Origin: Rathayibacter sp. VKM Ac-2804
Lineage (GTDB): Bacteria > Actinomycetota > Actinomycetes > Actinomycetales > Microbacteriaceae
Direction: 5' to 3'
Length of the DNA: 64,000 bases
NCBI RefSeq assembly: GCF_009866655.1
Contig: NZ_CP047420.1
Span: 1,488,001-1,552,000, forward strand
Part shown: in pieces, positions 58,059 to 64,000 of the stretch
Numbering within the stretch: the stretch's first letter is position 1
How the letters are laid out: each line of letters starts with the position of its first letter
The notes under the pieces: model-generated
Told to the model about the DNA's origin: nothing
The model's input: the letters and a program-made list of their open reading frames with translations, nothing else
The model's database searches: none
Translations under genes and position numbers: made by a program

Positions 58059-59387
58059 TCAGGCGTTCGCGCGGGAGGCCTCGACCACGCTGCGGGCGGC
58101 CTGGAGCGCCTGCGCGAGGTCGGCGCGGAGGTCGTCGATGTTCTCGAGGCCGACCGAGAGGCGGACGAGCCCGGGGGTGACGCCGGCCGTGAGCTGCTGC
58201 TCCGGGGTGAGCTGCGAGTGCGTGGTCGACGCCGGGTGGATCACGAGCGAGCGGACGTCGCCGATGTTCGCCAGGTGCGAGAACAGCACGAGCGAGTCGA
58301 CGAACGCGCGGCCGGCGTCCACCCCGCCCTTGAGCTCGAAGGAGAGGACCGCGCCGACGCCCTTCGGGGCGTAGTGGTTCGCCGCCGCGTACCAGGGCGA
58401 GGTGGGCAGCCCCGAGTAGTTGACCGTCGCGATGTCGGAGTGGTTCTCCAGGTACTCCGCGATCTCCTGCGCGTTCTGCACGTGGCGCTCGATCCGCAGC
58501 GACAGGGTCTCGATGCCCTGGATGAGCTGCCACGCGCTCGCCGGGGCGATCGACGCACCGAGATCGCGCAGCAGCTGGACGCGGGCCTTGATGATGTACG
58601 CCAGCGAGTCGCCCACCGCGGCGGTGTAGACCGCGCCGTGGTACGAGTGGTCGGGCGTGGTCAGTCCCGGGAACTTCGCGGCGTTCGCGGTCCAGGAGAA
58701 GGTGCCGCCGTCGACGATCGCGCCGCCGATGACCGTGCCGTGACCGCCGAGGAACTTGGTCGCCGAGTGCACGATGATGTCGGCGCCGTGCTCGAACGGG
58801 CGGATCAGGTACGGGGTCGCGATCGTGTTGTCCACGATCAGAGGGACGCCGGCCTCGTGCGCGACGTCGGCGACGGCGCGGATGTCGAGGATGTTGATCT
58901 TCGGGTTGCCGATGGTCTCGGCGAAGAAGAGCTTCGTGTTCGGGCGGACCGCGCGGCGCCACTCCTCCTGGTCGTCCTGGTTCTCGACGAAGGTCGTCTC
59001 GATGCCGAGCTTGGCCAGCGTGTACTTGAAGAGGTTGTAGGTGCCGCCGTAGATCGACGAGGACGAGACGAGGTGGTCGCCGGCCTGCGCGATGTTGAGG
59101 ACCGCCGCGGTCTCGGCCGCCTGGCCGGAGGCGAGCAGGAGCGCCCCGGAGCCGCCCTCGAGTGCGGTGAGGCGCTCCTCGACGACGGCCTGCGTCGGGT
59201 TCTGGATGCGGGTGTAGATGTTGCCGAACTCGGCGAGCGAGAAGAGGTTCTTCGCGTGCTCGGCGTTGTCGAAGACGTAGGAGGTGGTCTGGTAGATCGG
59301 GGTCGCGCGCGCCTTGGTGACGGGATCGGGCGCGGCTCCGGAGTGGATCTGCTTGGTCTCGAACTGCCACTTCTCGGAGTCGGTCAT
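58059..59387 (-). CDS. metY: O-acetylhomoserine aminocarboxypropyltransferase (sulfhydrylase)
   Basis: A 442-residue PLP enzyme that makes homocysteine from O-acetylhomoserine and sulfide. The PLP lysine is in IIVHSATKFLGGHGTVIGGA; the substrate region has SSSSIYGGTYNLFKYTL and the N-terminus is FETKQIHSGAAPDPVTKARA. Together with metX it completes direct sulfhydrylation. ATG 59387 gives the usual MTDSEKWQFETKQIHSG start; an in-frame ATG at 59399 adds four residues. Confidence 0.95.
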   Translation of the reverse strand: MTDSEKWQFETKQIHSGAAPDPVTKARATPIYQTTSYVFDNAEHAKNLFSLAEFGNIYTRIQNPTQAVVEERLTALEGGSGALLLASGQAAETAAVLNIAQAGDHLVSSSSIYGGTYNLFKYTLAKLGIETTFVENQDDQEEWRRAVRPNTKLFFAETIGNPKINILDIRAVADVAHEAGVPLIVDNTIATPYLIRPFEHGADIIVHSATKFLGGHGTVIGGAIVDGGTFSWTANAAKFPGLTTPDHSYHGAVYTAAVGDSLAYIIKARVQLLRDLGASIAPASAWQLIQGIETLSLRIERHVQNAQEIAEYLENHSDIATVNYSGLPTSPWYAAANHYAPKGVGAVLSFELKGGVDAGRAFVDSLVLFSHLANIGDVRSLVIHPASTTHSQLTPEQQLTAGVTPGLVRLSVGLENIDDLRADLAQALQAARSVVEASRANA

Positions 59388-59418
59388 GGTGCATCCCATC
59401 GCATCGTCGGTTCGGAAC

Positions 59419-59435
59419 GGAGGCCGTTCCCCGTC
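59419..59435 (-). promoter_or_regulatory. Small hairpin in the metY leader
   Basis: GGAACGG and CCGTTCC pair perfectly around three bases, about 32 bases before the metY start. I see no SAM riboswitch features, so its role is unknown. Confidence 0.3.
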
Positions 59436-59502
59436 GCGACGAGCCTAGGTGCGGGCCCTCGGCGCAGCCAGGGCGCTCGACACACGGGGTAACCGCGCCG
59501 GA

Positions 59503-60675
59503 TCAGCGGCCGGTGCGGATCCCGGAGGTCGGATGCGGGTCGCGCTTGGACCCGGTCGGGTCGGCGCGGTCGGGCCGCTCGGGCCGCTCGTCGGCGACCG
59601 GCGCGAACAGCCACGTCGCACTCGGCTCGACGATCGTGTGGAAGACGGTGCGCGTCCAGCCGAGGGAGAGCACGATCGCGACCACGATGCAGAAGACGAT
59701 CATCAGCACGAGCGCGAGCGTGCTCTCGGTCGCCGTCAGCAGCCCGGACTCGCGCAGCGGATAGAGGACGAAGCTGTGCAGCAGGTAGACGTACATCGTC
59801 GACTGCCCCCACGCCGTCATCGCCGTGCGGCGGCGCGGGATCAGGCTGAACAGCGCGAGCGAGAGCACGACCGCGGTCGCCATCAGCGCCAGCCGGACGA
59901 GCCCGGCCCACCAGGCGGTCTCGCCGAGTGCGTCGTACGGCCGGTCGTAGAAGAACCAGTAGCGCAGGTCCGCCGCGCGGAAGGCGTCGATGTTCACGGT
60001 CATCACGACGACCGTCGCCGCGAAGAGCGCGACCGCGATCACCCGGGAGAGCAGGATCTGCCGCGGCGTCAGATCGAGCCAGCGGTCCACGAGCAGCCGC
60101 GAGCCGGCCTTCCAGCTGCGCAGCCGCCAGCCGAAGACGAAGAACGGCAGGATCCCGATCGCGCGGGCCAGCGAGAACGTCGAGTCGATGTTGTCGTAGT
60201 AGCTGACGCCGACCGCGAGGACCACGCTGATCAGCAGCGGCCAGCGCAGCAGTGCGAGGTAGGGGAGGACCAGCCGGAAGATCCCGAGCGCGAGCAGGAA
60301 CCACAGGGTCCAGCTCGGCTTGGTCGGGTTGAACTCCTGCTTGCCCTCGACGGCGAACTGCACCAGCGTCCAGATCGTCTCCATGATCAGGTAGGGCAGC
60401 AGGATGTCGGTGAGCACCCGGCGCATCGCGCGGGCGTTCGGCGCTCCGCCCTTGGAGAAGTAGCCGGAGATGATCGCGAAGGCCGGCATGTGGAAGGCGT
60501 AGATCGTCAGATAGACGATCAGCGACGTGTCGGAGTTGGCGGTGAGCCGCTGGATCCCGTGCCCGATCACGACGAGGGCGACGCAGACGAAGCGGGCGTT
60601 GTCCCAGAGGGGCACGCGGCGCTTGGGAGGAGTGGGCGACCCGGCGGTGGCGGGAGCCGGGTCGGCGGGCTGCAT
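59503..60675 (-). CDS. Acyltransferase family 3 membrane protein
   Basis: A 390-residue protein with about ten spans and the Acyl_transf_3 pattern: RRVPLWDNARFVCVALVVIG with His in IGHGIQRLT at the start of helix 1, then AFHMPAFAIISGYFSKGG. The C-terminus is a proline/arginine-rich cytoplasmic tail. Such proteins acetylate or acylate sugars at the membrane (fucose 4-O-acetylase-like group). The target is unknown. It lies 70 bases from a divergent SDR gene. Confidence 0.85.
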   Translation of the reverse strand: MQPADPAPATAGSPTPPKRRVPLWDNARFVCVALVVIGHGIQRLTANSDTSLIVYLTIYAFHMPAFAIISGYFSKGGAPNARAMRRVLTDILLPYLIMETIWTLVQFAVEGKQEFNPTKPSWTLWFLLALGIFRLVLPYLALLRWPLLISVVLAVGVSYYDNIDSTFSLARAIGILPFFVFGWRLRSWKAGSRLLVDRWLDLTPRQILLSRVIAVALFAATVVVMTVNIDAFRAADLRYWFFYDRPYDALGETAWWAGLVRLALMATAVVLSLALFSLIPRRRTAMTAWGQSTMYVYLLHSFVLYPLRESGLLTATESTLALVLMIVFCIVVAIVLSLGWTRTVFHTIVEPSATWLFAPVADERPERPDRADPTGSKRDPHPTSGIRTGR

Positions 60676-60745
60676 GCGGCCAGGCTAGCGTTGGCTCCGA
60701 CGACGGAGTCGATGGTGTCCGAGGCTTGACGGAAAGAGGACGAGC

Positions 60746-61528
60746 GTGGTTCGACGCGTCGTGGTGACAGGAGCGAGTTCGGGGATCGGTGCGGCGACGG
60801 TCCGCCTGTTCCGCGAGCACGGCTGGGACGTGGTGGCGGTCGCCCGCCGCCGGGAGAAGCTCGAGGCGCTCGCCGCGGAGACCGGGGCGAGCGTGTTCGT
60901 CGCCGATCTCACCGACGCGGCCCAGGTCGACGCGCTGCGCGACCACCTCGCCGCCACCGGCGCGGTGCACGCCCTCGTCAACAACGCCGGCGGCGCGCTC
61001 GGCCTCGACTCGGTCGAGGCGTCCGACCCCGCCGACTGGACCCGGATGTTCGAGATCAACGTGCTCTCGGTCAAGCTCGTCACGAGCGCCCTGCTGCCGC
61101 TGCTGCGCGAGGGCATCGCCGACGGGGGCTCCGAGGGCTCGGCCGACGTCGTCACCGTCACCTCGATCGCCGGCCACGTCGCCTACGAGGGCGGCGGCGG
61201 CTACAACGCCGCCAAGTTCGCCGCGCACGCGCTCGTCGCGGTCCTCCGCCTCGAGCTCGCCGGCGAGCCGATCCGCGTGATCGAGATCGCTCCCGGCATG
61301 GTGCACACCGAGGAGTTCTCTCTCGTCCGCTTCGGCGGCGACAAGGAGCGCGCCGACAAGGTCTACGCCGAGGTCCCCGGCCCGCTGGTGGCGGAGGACG
61401 TCGCCGCGGCGATCGTCTCCTCCGTCGAGCTGCCGCCGCACGTCAACCTCGATCTGGTGACGATCAAGCCGGTGGCGCAGGCCGCTCCGCACAAGGTGAT
61501 CAAGGGCGCGCTCACCCCGAAGGCGTGA
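60746..61528 (+). CDS. Short-chain dehydrogenase/reductase
   Basis: A 260-residue NAD(P)-dependent oxidoreductase. The cofactor motif is VVTGASSGIGAATVRLFREH, then NNAGGALGLDS; the catalytic Tyr-Lys is in GGGGYNAAKFAAHALVAVLR with Ser in VTVTSIAGHVAYEG. These classical SDRs (YdfG-like) often oxidise small hydroxy acids or serine. The start is GTG 60746. A hairpin terminator follows the stop. Confidence 0.92.
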   Translation: MVRRVVVTGASSGIGAATVRLFREHGWDVVAVARRREKLEALAAETGASVFVADLTDAAQVDALRDHLAATGAVHALVNNAGGALGLDSVEASDPADWTRMFEINVLSVKLVTSALLPLLREGIADGGSEGSADVVTVTSIAGHVAYEGGGGYNAAKFAAHALVAVLRLELAGEPIRVIEIAPGMVHTEEFSLVRFGGDKERADKVYAEVPGPLVAEDVAAAIVSSVELPPHVNLDLVTIKPVAQAAPHKVIKGALTPKA

Positions 61529-61539
61529 CAGGCACCGTT

Positions 61540-61573
61540 CGCGAGGCCCCGTGATGTGACGCGGGGCCTCGCG
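61540..61573 (+). terminator. Hairpin terminator after the SDR gene
   Basis: CGCGAGGCCCCG (61540-61551) pairs perfectly with CGGGGCCTCGCG (61562-61573) around a ten-base loop, just ahead of the next gene's -10 box. Confidence 0.65.
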
Positions 61574-61579
61574 ACGCTC

Positions 61580-61585
61580 TAGCCT
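61580..61585 (+). promoter_or_regulatory. Putative -10 element (TAGCCT) for the phosphoribosyltransferase gene
   Basis: TAGCCT ends seven bases before ATG 61593 with no ribosome binding site between them. Confidence 0.45.
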
Positions 61586-61592
61586 GTCCCTC

Positions 61593-62123
61593 ATGGTTTC
61601 CGACGCCGACGACTCCGCCGCCCTCCTCGCCGCCACGGAGAAGGAGGTCCTCGGCTGGCTCGAGTTCGGTGACGCCGCTCGCCATCTCGCCGACGACGTC
61701 GTCGCCTCCGGCTACCGCCCGGAGCTGGTCGTGGCCATCGCGCGCGGCGGTCTGCTGCTCGCGGGCGCGGTCGCGTACGCGCTGGGCATCAAGAGCTGCG
61801 GCGCGCTGAACGTCGAGTTCTACACCGGCGTCGAGGCGCGACTGGCCGCCCCCGTCGTGCTGCCGCCGCTGCTGGACGAGGCGTCGGTGCGCGGCAAGCG
61901 CATCCTCCTGGTCGACGACGTCTCCGACTCCGGCCACACCCTCGCCCTCTCGGTCGACCTGATCCGCGCGATGGGCGCGGAGGTGCAGACCGTCACGCTC
62001 TACACGAAGCCGCGCACGGTGCTCGAGCCGGACTTCTTCTGGCGGCGCACGCCGCGCTGGATCGTCTTCCCCTGGTCGGCTCTGCCCCCGGTGGCGGGAG
62101 CCCTCGCGGAGGACGACGAGTGA
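61593..62123 (+). CDS. Phosphoribosyltransferase (Gpt/Hpt-like)
   Basis: A 176-residue type I PRTase with the PRPP loop ILLVDDVSDSGHTLALSVDL and the beta-turn region VVAIARGGLLLAGAVAYALG. It resembles xanthine/guanine or hypoxanthine salvage enzymes, and the hood residues near FFWRRTPRWIVFPW suggest a purine base, but specificity is uncertain. The ATG of the next gene overlaps its stop by four bases, so the two are coupled. Confidence 0.85.
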   Translation: MVSDADDSAALLAATEKEVLGWLEFGDAARHLADDVVASGYRPELVVAIARGGLLLAGAVAYALGIKSCGALNVEFYTGVEARLAAPVVLPPLLDEASVRGKRILLVDDVSDSGHTLALSVDLIRAMGAEVQTVTLYTKPRTVLEPDFFWRRTPRWIVFPWSALPPVAGALAEDDE

Positions 62124-62845
62124 GCGTCCACCTGATCGGCGGCGGTGGCGGTGTCGAGCACGACCAGCAGCTCTACGGCGCGTTCCTGACCGAGGCGCAC
62201 GACCGCGCCGTCGACGCCGGCCGCATCGAGGGCCCGCGGATCGCCATCGTCGTCGTGCACGACGGGCTCGGGCCCGAGGTCTACGCCGGCTGGGCCGCGA
62301 CGCTCGCGACCGCCGGCAAGCTCCTCCCCGTGGCCGTGATGAAGCCCGAGGGCGGCCGGATCGACCCGGCGGTCTTCGACGACGTCGACGGGATCTTCGT
62401 CGGCGGGGGTCTGACTCCCGCCTACCGTGACGCCCTCGAGGCGTCGTTCCCGCGCCTGCGCGACCTCGTCTCCTCCGGAGTGCCCTACGCCGGCTACTCG
62501 GCGGGCGCCGCGGTGGCCGCCGACCGCGCGATCGTCGGCGGCTCGCGGATCGGCGGAGTCGCCGTCGCCCCGGAGCACGCGGCCGAGGAGCTCGACGAGG
62601 TGACGGTGCTCGAGGGCATCGGCCTGGTCGACGTCTCGATCGATGTGCACGCCGCCCAGTGGGGCACGCTCGGCCGGCTGGTCGCGGCCGTCGAGGCGGG
62701 GCTGGTCGACGGCGGAGTCGCGATCGACGAGTCGACCGTCCTCACCGTCGGCACGGGCGCGCTGCGCGTCCGCGGCGCCGGCTCGGTGTGGCGCGCGAGC
62801 GCGGGCGAGGCCGGAGTGTCGGTCGCCACGCTCGCCGCGAGCTGA
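62120..62845 (+). CDS. Peptidase S51-like / type 1 glutamine amidotransferase-like protein
   Basis: A 241-residue Rossmann-like protein. The nucleophile is Ser in [20 protein letters not shown] (GxSxG), preceded by [15 protein letters not shown], matching the S51 dipeptidase/cyanophycinase group. The catalytic His/Glu cannot be placed with certainty. The GTG at 62120 overlaps the PRTase stop. Its substrate is unknown; the pair with a PRTase gene is unusual. Confidence 0.75.
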   Translation: MSVHLIGGGGGVEHDQQLYGAFLTEAHDRAVDAGRIEGPRIAIVVVHDGLGPEVYAGWAATLATAGKLLPVAVMKPEGGRIDPAVFDDVDGIFVGGGLTPAYRDALEASFPRLRDLVSSGVPYAGYSAGAAVAADRAIVGGSRIGGVAVAPEHAAEELDEVTVLEGIGLVDVSIDVHAAQWGTLGRLVAAVEAGLVDGGVAIDESTVLTVGTGALRVRGAGSVWRASAGEAGVSVATLAAS

Positions 62846-62847
62846 GC

Positions 62848-63534
62848 GTGGACCTGCAGGAGCTGGCCGGTGCCGGCCTGATCGACGGCGGCTGGGCGGA
62901 GGCGCTCGCCCCGGTCGCCGGCGACATCGCGGCGATGGGCGACTTCCTCCGCGCGGAGACCGCGGCCGGGCGCCCCTACCTCCCGGCCGGCGCGCAGGTG
63001 CTCCGCGCGTTCGCTGCGCCGCTGGAGGAGGTGCGCGTGCTCATCGTCGGGCAGGACCCGTACCCGACGCCCGGGCATCCGATCGGGCTGTCCTTCGCCG
63101 TCGACCGGCACGTCCGGCCGCTGCCGCGGAGCCTGCAGAACATCTACCGCGAGCTCCGGGACGACCTCGGCGTCGCGCCGCCCGAGCACGGCGACCTCAG
63201 CGGCTGGACGCGCAGCGGCGTGCTGCTGCTCAACCGCGTCCTCACCGTCGCGCCGGGCGCTCCCGCCTCGCACCGCGGCAAGGGCTGGGAGCGGGTGACG
63301 GAGCACGCGATCCGCACCCTCGTCGCCCGCGAGCAGCCGCTCGTCGCGATCCTCTGGGGACGCGACGCGGCGAACCTCCGGCCGCTGCTCGGCGACTCCG
63401 GGATCGTCGAGAGCGCCCACCCCAGCCCGCTGTCCGCGTCGCGCGGCTTCTTCGGCTCGCGGCCGTTCAGCCGCGCGAACGAGCTGCTGGCCGAGCGCGG
63501 CGCCGAGCCGGTCGACTGGGCGCTCCTGGACTGA
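62848..63534 (+). CDS. ung: Uracil-DNA glycosylase
   Basis: A 228-residue base-excision repair enzyme. The active site is [20 protein letters not shown] with the water-activating Asp, and the DNA-binding loop is [20 protein letters not shown]. The GTG at 62848, two bases after the upstream stop, gives the family's normal length; a longer frame upstream is rejected. Confidence 0.95.
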   Translation: MDLQELAGAGLIDGGWAEALAPVAGDIAAMGDFLRAETAAGRPYLPAGAQVLRAFAAPLEEVRVLIVGQDPYPTPGHPIGLSFAVDRHVRPLPRSLQNIYRELRDDLGVAPPEHGDLSGWTRSGVLLLNRVLTVAPGAPASHRGKGWERVTEHAIRTLVAREQPLVAILWGRDAANLRPLLGDSGIVESAHPSPLSASRGFFGSRPFSRANELLAERGAEPVDWALLD

Positions 63535-63578
63535 CCCGCGCGCGGTCAGCCGCGCGTGCGGCGCTCCTCCGCCCCGGC

Positions 63579-63584
63579 TACGCT
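63579..63584 (+). promoter_or_regulatory. Putative -10 element (TACGCT) for the acetyltransferase gene
   Basis: TACGCT would start a message with a leader of about 55 bases and GAAGGAG before ATG 63649. Confidence 0.35.
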
Positions 63585-63648
63585 GGCCCGGATCCCGGCC
63601 GTCGCCCAGGAGCGCAGACGCCGACCACCACCGCTGAGAAGGAGCGAG

Positions 63649-64000
63649 ATGCTCGAGGAAGAGTACGAGCAGCGCCGGACCCTCCCGCCGCACCTGCGGC
63701 GACGGCCCGCCCCCGAGCCGGAGTTCTCCTTCGAGATCCGCGAGGCGCGGGACGCCGATCTGCCGGACATCCAGGAGATCTACAACCACTACGTCCGCAA
63801 CACCGTGGTGACCTTCGACGAGGACGACTCGACGCTGAAGGAGTGGCGCTCGAAGTTCGCTCGGAACCAGAAGCTCGGGCTGCCGTTCATCGTGGCCGTC
63901 TCGCCGTCGGGTCAGATCCTGGGCTACGCGATGGTGTCGCCGTGGTCGTCCAAGCGCGCCTACCGCTTCACCGTCGAGAACTCGATCTACCTCCGCGCGG
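63649..64000 (+). CDS. GNAT N-acetyltransferase (phosphinothricin acetyltransferase-like), 3'-truncated by window edge
   Basis: The first 117 residues of an acetyltransferase. After a ~25-residue charged tail (MLEEEYEQRRTLPPHLRRRP) the GNAT fold begins FEIREARDADLPDIQEIYNH with YVRNTVVTFDEDD, as in the Pat/MnaT-like group, then LPFIVAVSPSGQILGYAMVS and WSSKRAYRFTVENSIYL. Typical members acetylate amino groups of methionine derivatives or phosphinothricin. The acetyl-CoA loop lies beyond the window. Confidence 0.85.
   Translation, partial: MLEEEYEQRRTLPPHLRRRPAPEPEFSFEIREARDADLPDIQEIYNHYVRNTVVTFDEDDSTLKEWRSKFARNQKLGLPFIVAVSPSGQILGYAMVSPWSSKRAYRFTVENSIYLRA

Noticed and set aside
57986..58180. 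A small open frame starting MGLDTPLRGYSTSMKR
   Set aside because: It is the translation of the interspersed repeat; similar peptides can be read from other copies.
59388..59502. SAM riboswitch upstream of metY
   Set aside because: I looked for the paired stems and conserved loops of SAM-I/IV-type riboswitches and saw only a seven-base-pair hairpin.

Overview
The window looks like ordinary chromosome from a high-GC actinobacterium, most likely a member of the Microbacteriaceae (a Rathayibacter- or Clavibacter-like genus is a guess). The reasons are the very GC-rich third codon positions, the actinobacterial marker genes (two WhiB proteins, MtrAB-LpqB, PdtaS, GuaB1, Kgd, DUF3499) and an interspersed intergenic repeat of a kind I associate with this family. 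No rRNA, tRNA, prophage, insertion sequence or CRISPR array was seen. Nearly every gap is under 250 bases.

Layout. 1-5.4 kb: end of a whiB2-like gene, a large membrane glycosyltransferase, a DUF5719 protein whose N-terminus appears frameshifted, a degenerate metallopeptidase and DUF3499. 5.4-12.8 kb: a module of unknown function with RDD protein (3' part frameshifted), SpoIIM-like protein, DUF58, MoxR ATPase, DUF4350, DUF4129 and a multispan membrane protein. 12.9-21.4 kb: mtrA-mtrB-lpqB, comF-like gene, hpf and secA. 21.4-27.8 kb: a sugar-use cassette (ADP-dependent sugar kinase family, class II aldolase, two ABC permeases, binding lipoprotein, DeoR repressor). 27.9-36.4 kb: Rv3235-like gene, pdtaS, whiB1, an aldo/keto reductase, bcp, rsgA, aroA, sigH and its zinc anti-sigma factor. 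The gene content from 1 to 36 kb recalls the Mycobacterium tuberculosis Rv3219-Rv3260 neighbourhood, so the sugar cassette appears inserted into a conserved block.

36.5-46.2 kb: kgd, guaB1, corA, two CNNM/CorC-type membrane proteins and a 650-base repeat-rich gap. 46.1-53.1 kb: NAD(P)H-hydrate dehydratase, a flavin module (FMN-binding lipoprotein, ApbE flavin transferase, RnfD/NqrB-like protein fused to an FAD/NAD reductase), a GT87-like mannosyltransferase, a thiamine-binding protein and an MFS exporter. 53.4-64 kb: a three-gene two-component locus, metX and metY for methionine synthesis, an acyltransferase, an SDR dehydrogenase, a phosphoribosyltransferase, an S51 peptidase-like protein, ung and the start of a GNAT acetyltransferase.

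The most interesting points are: a sigma-R type promoter (GGAAT-N18-GTT) ahead of sigH combined with two start sites; a short proline-containing leader reading frame and start-masking hairpin ahead of the CNNM pair, just after corA; the flavin-linked electron-transfer module; the sugar cassette with an ADP-dependent kinase; two frameshifts within 2.4 kb; and an interspersed inverted-repeat family. Many genes have a TANNNT box 6-8 bases before the start codon, which suggests widespread leaderless transcription.
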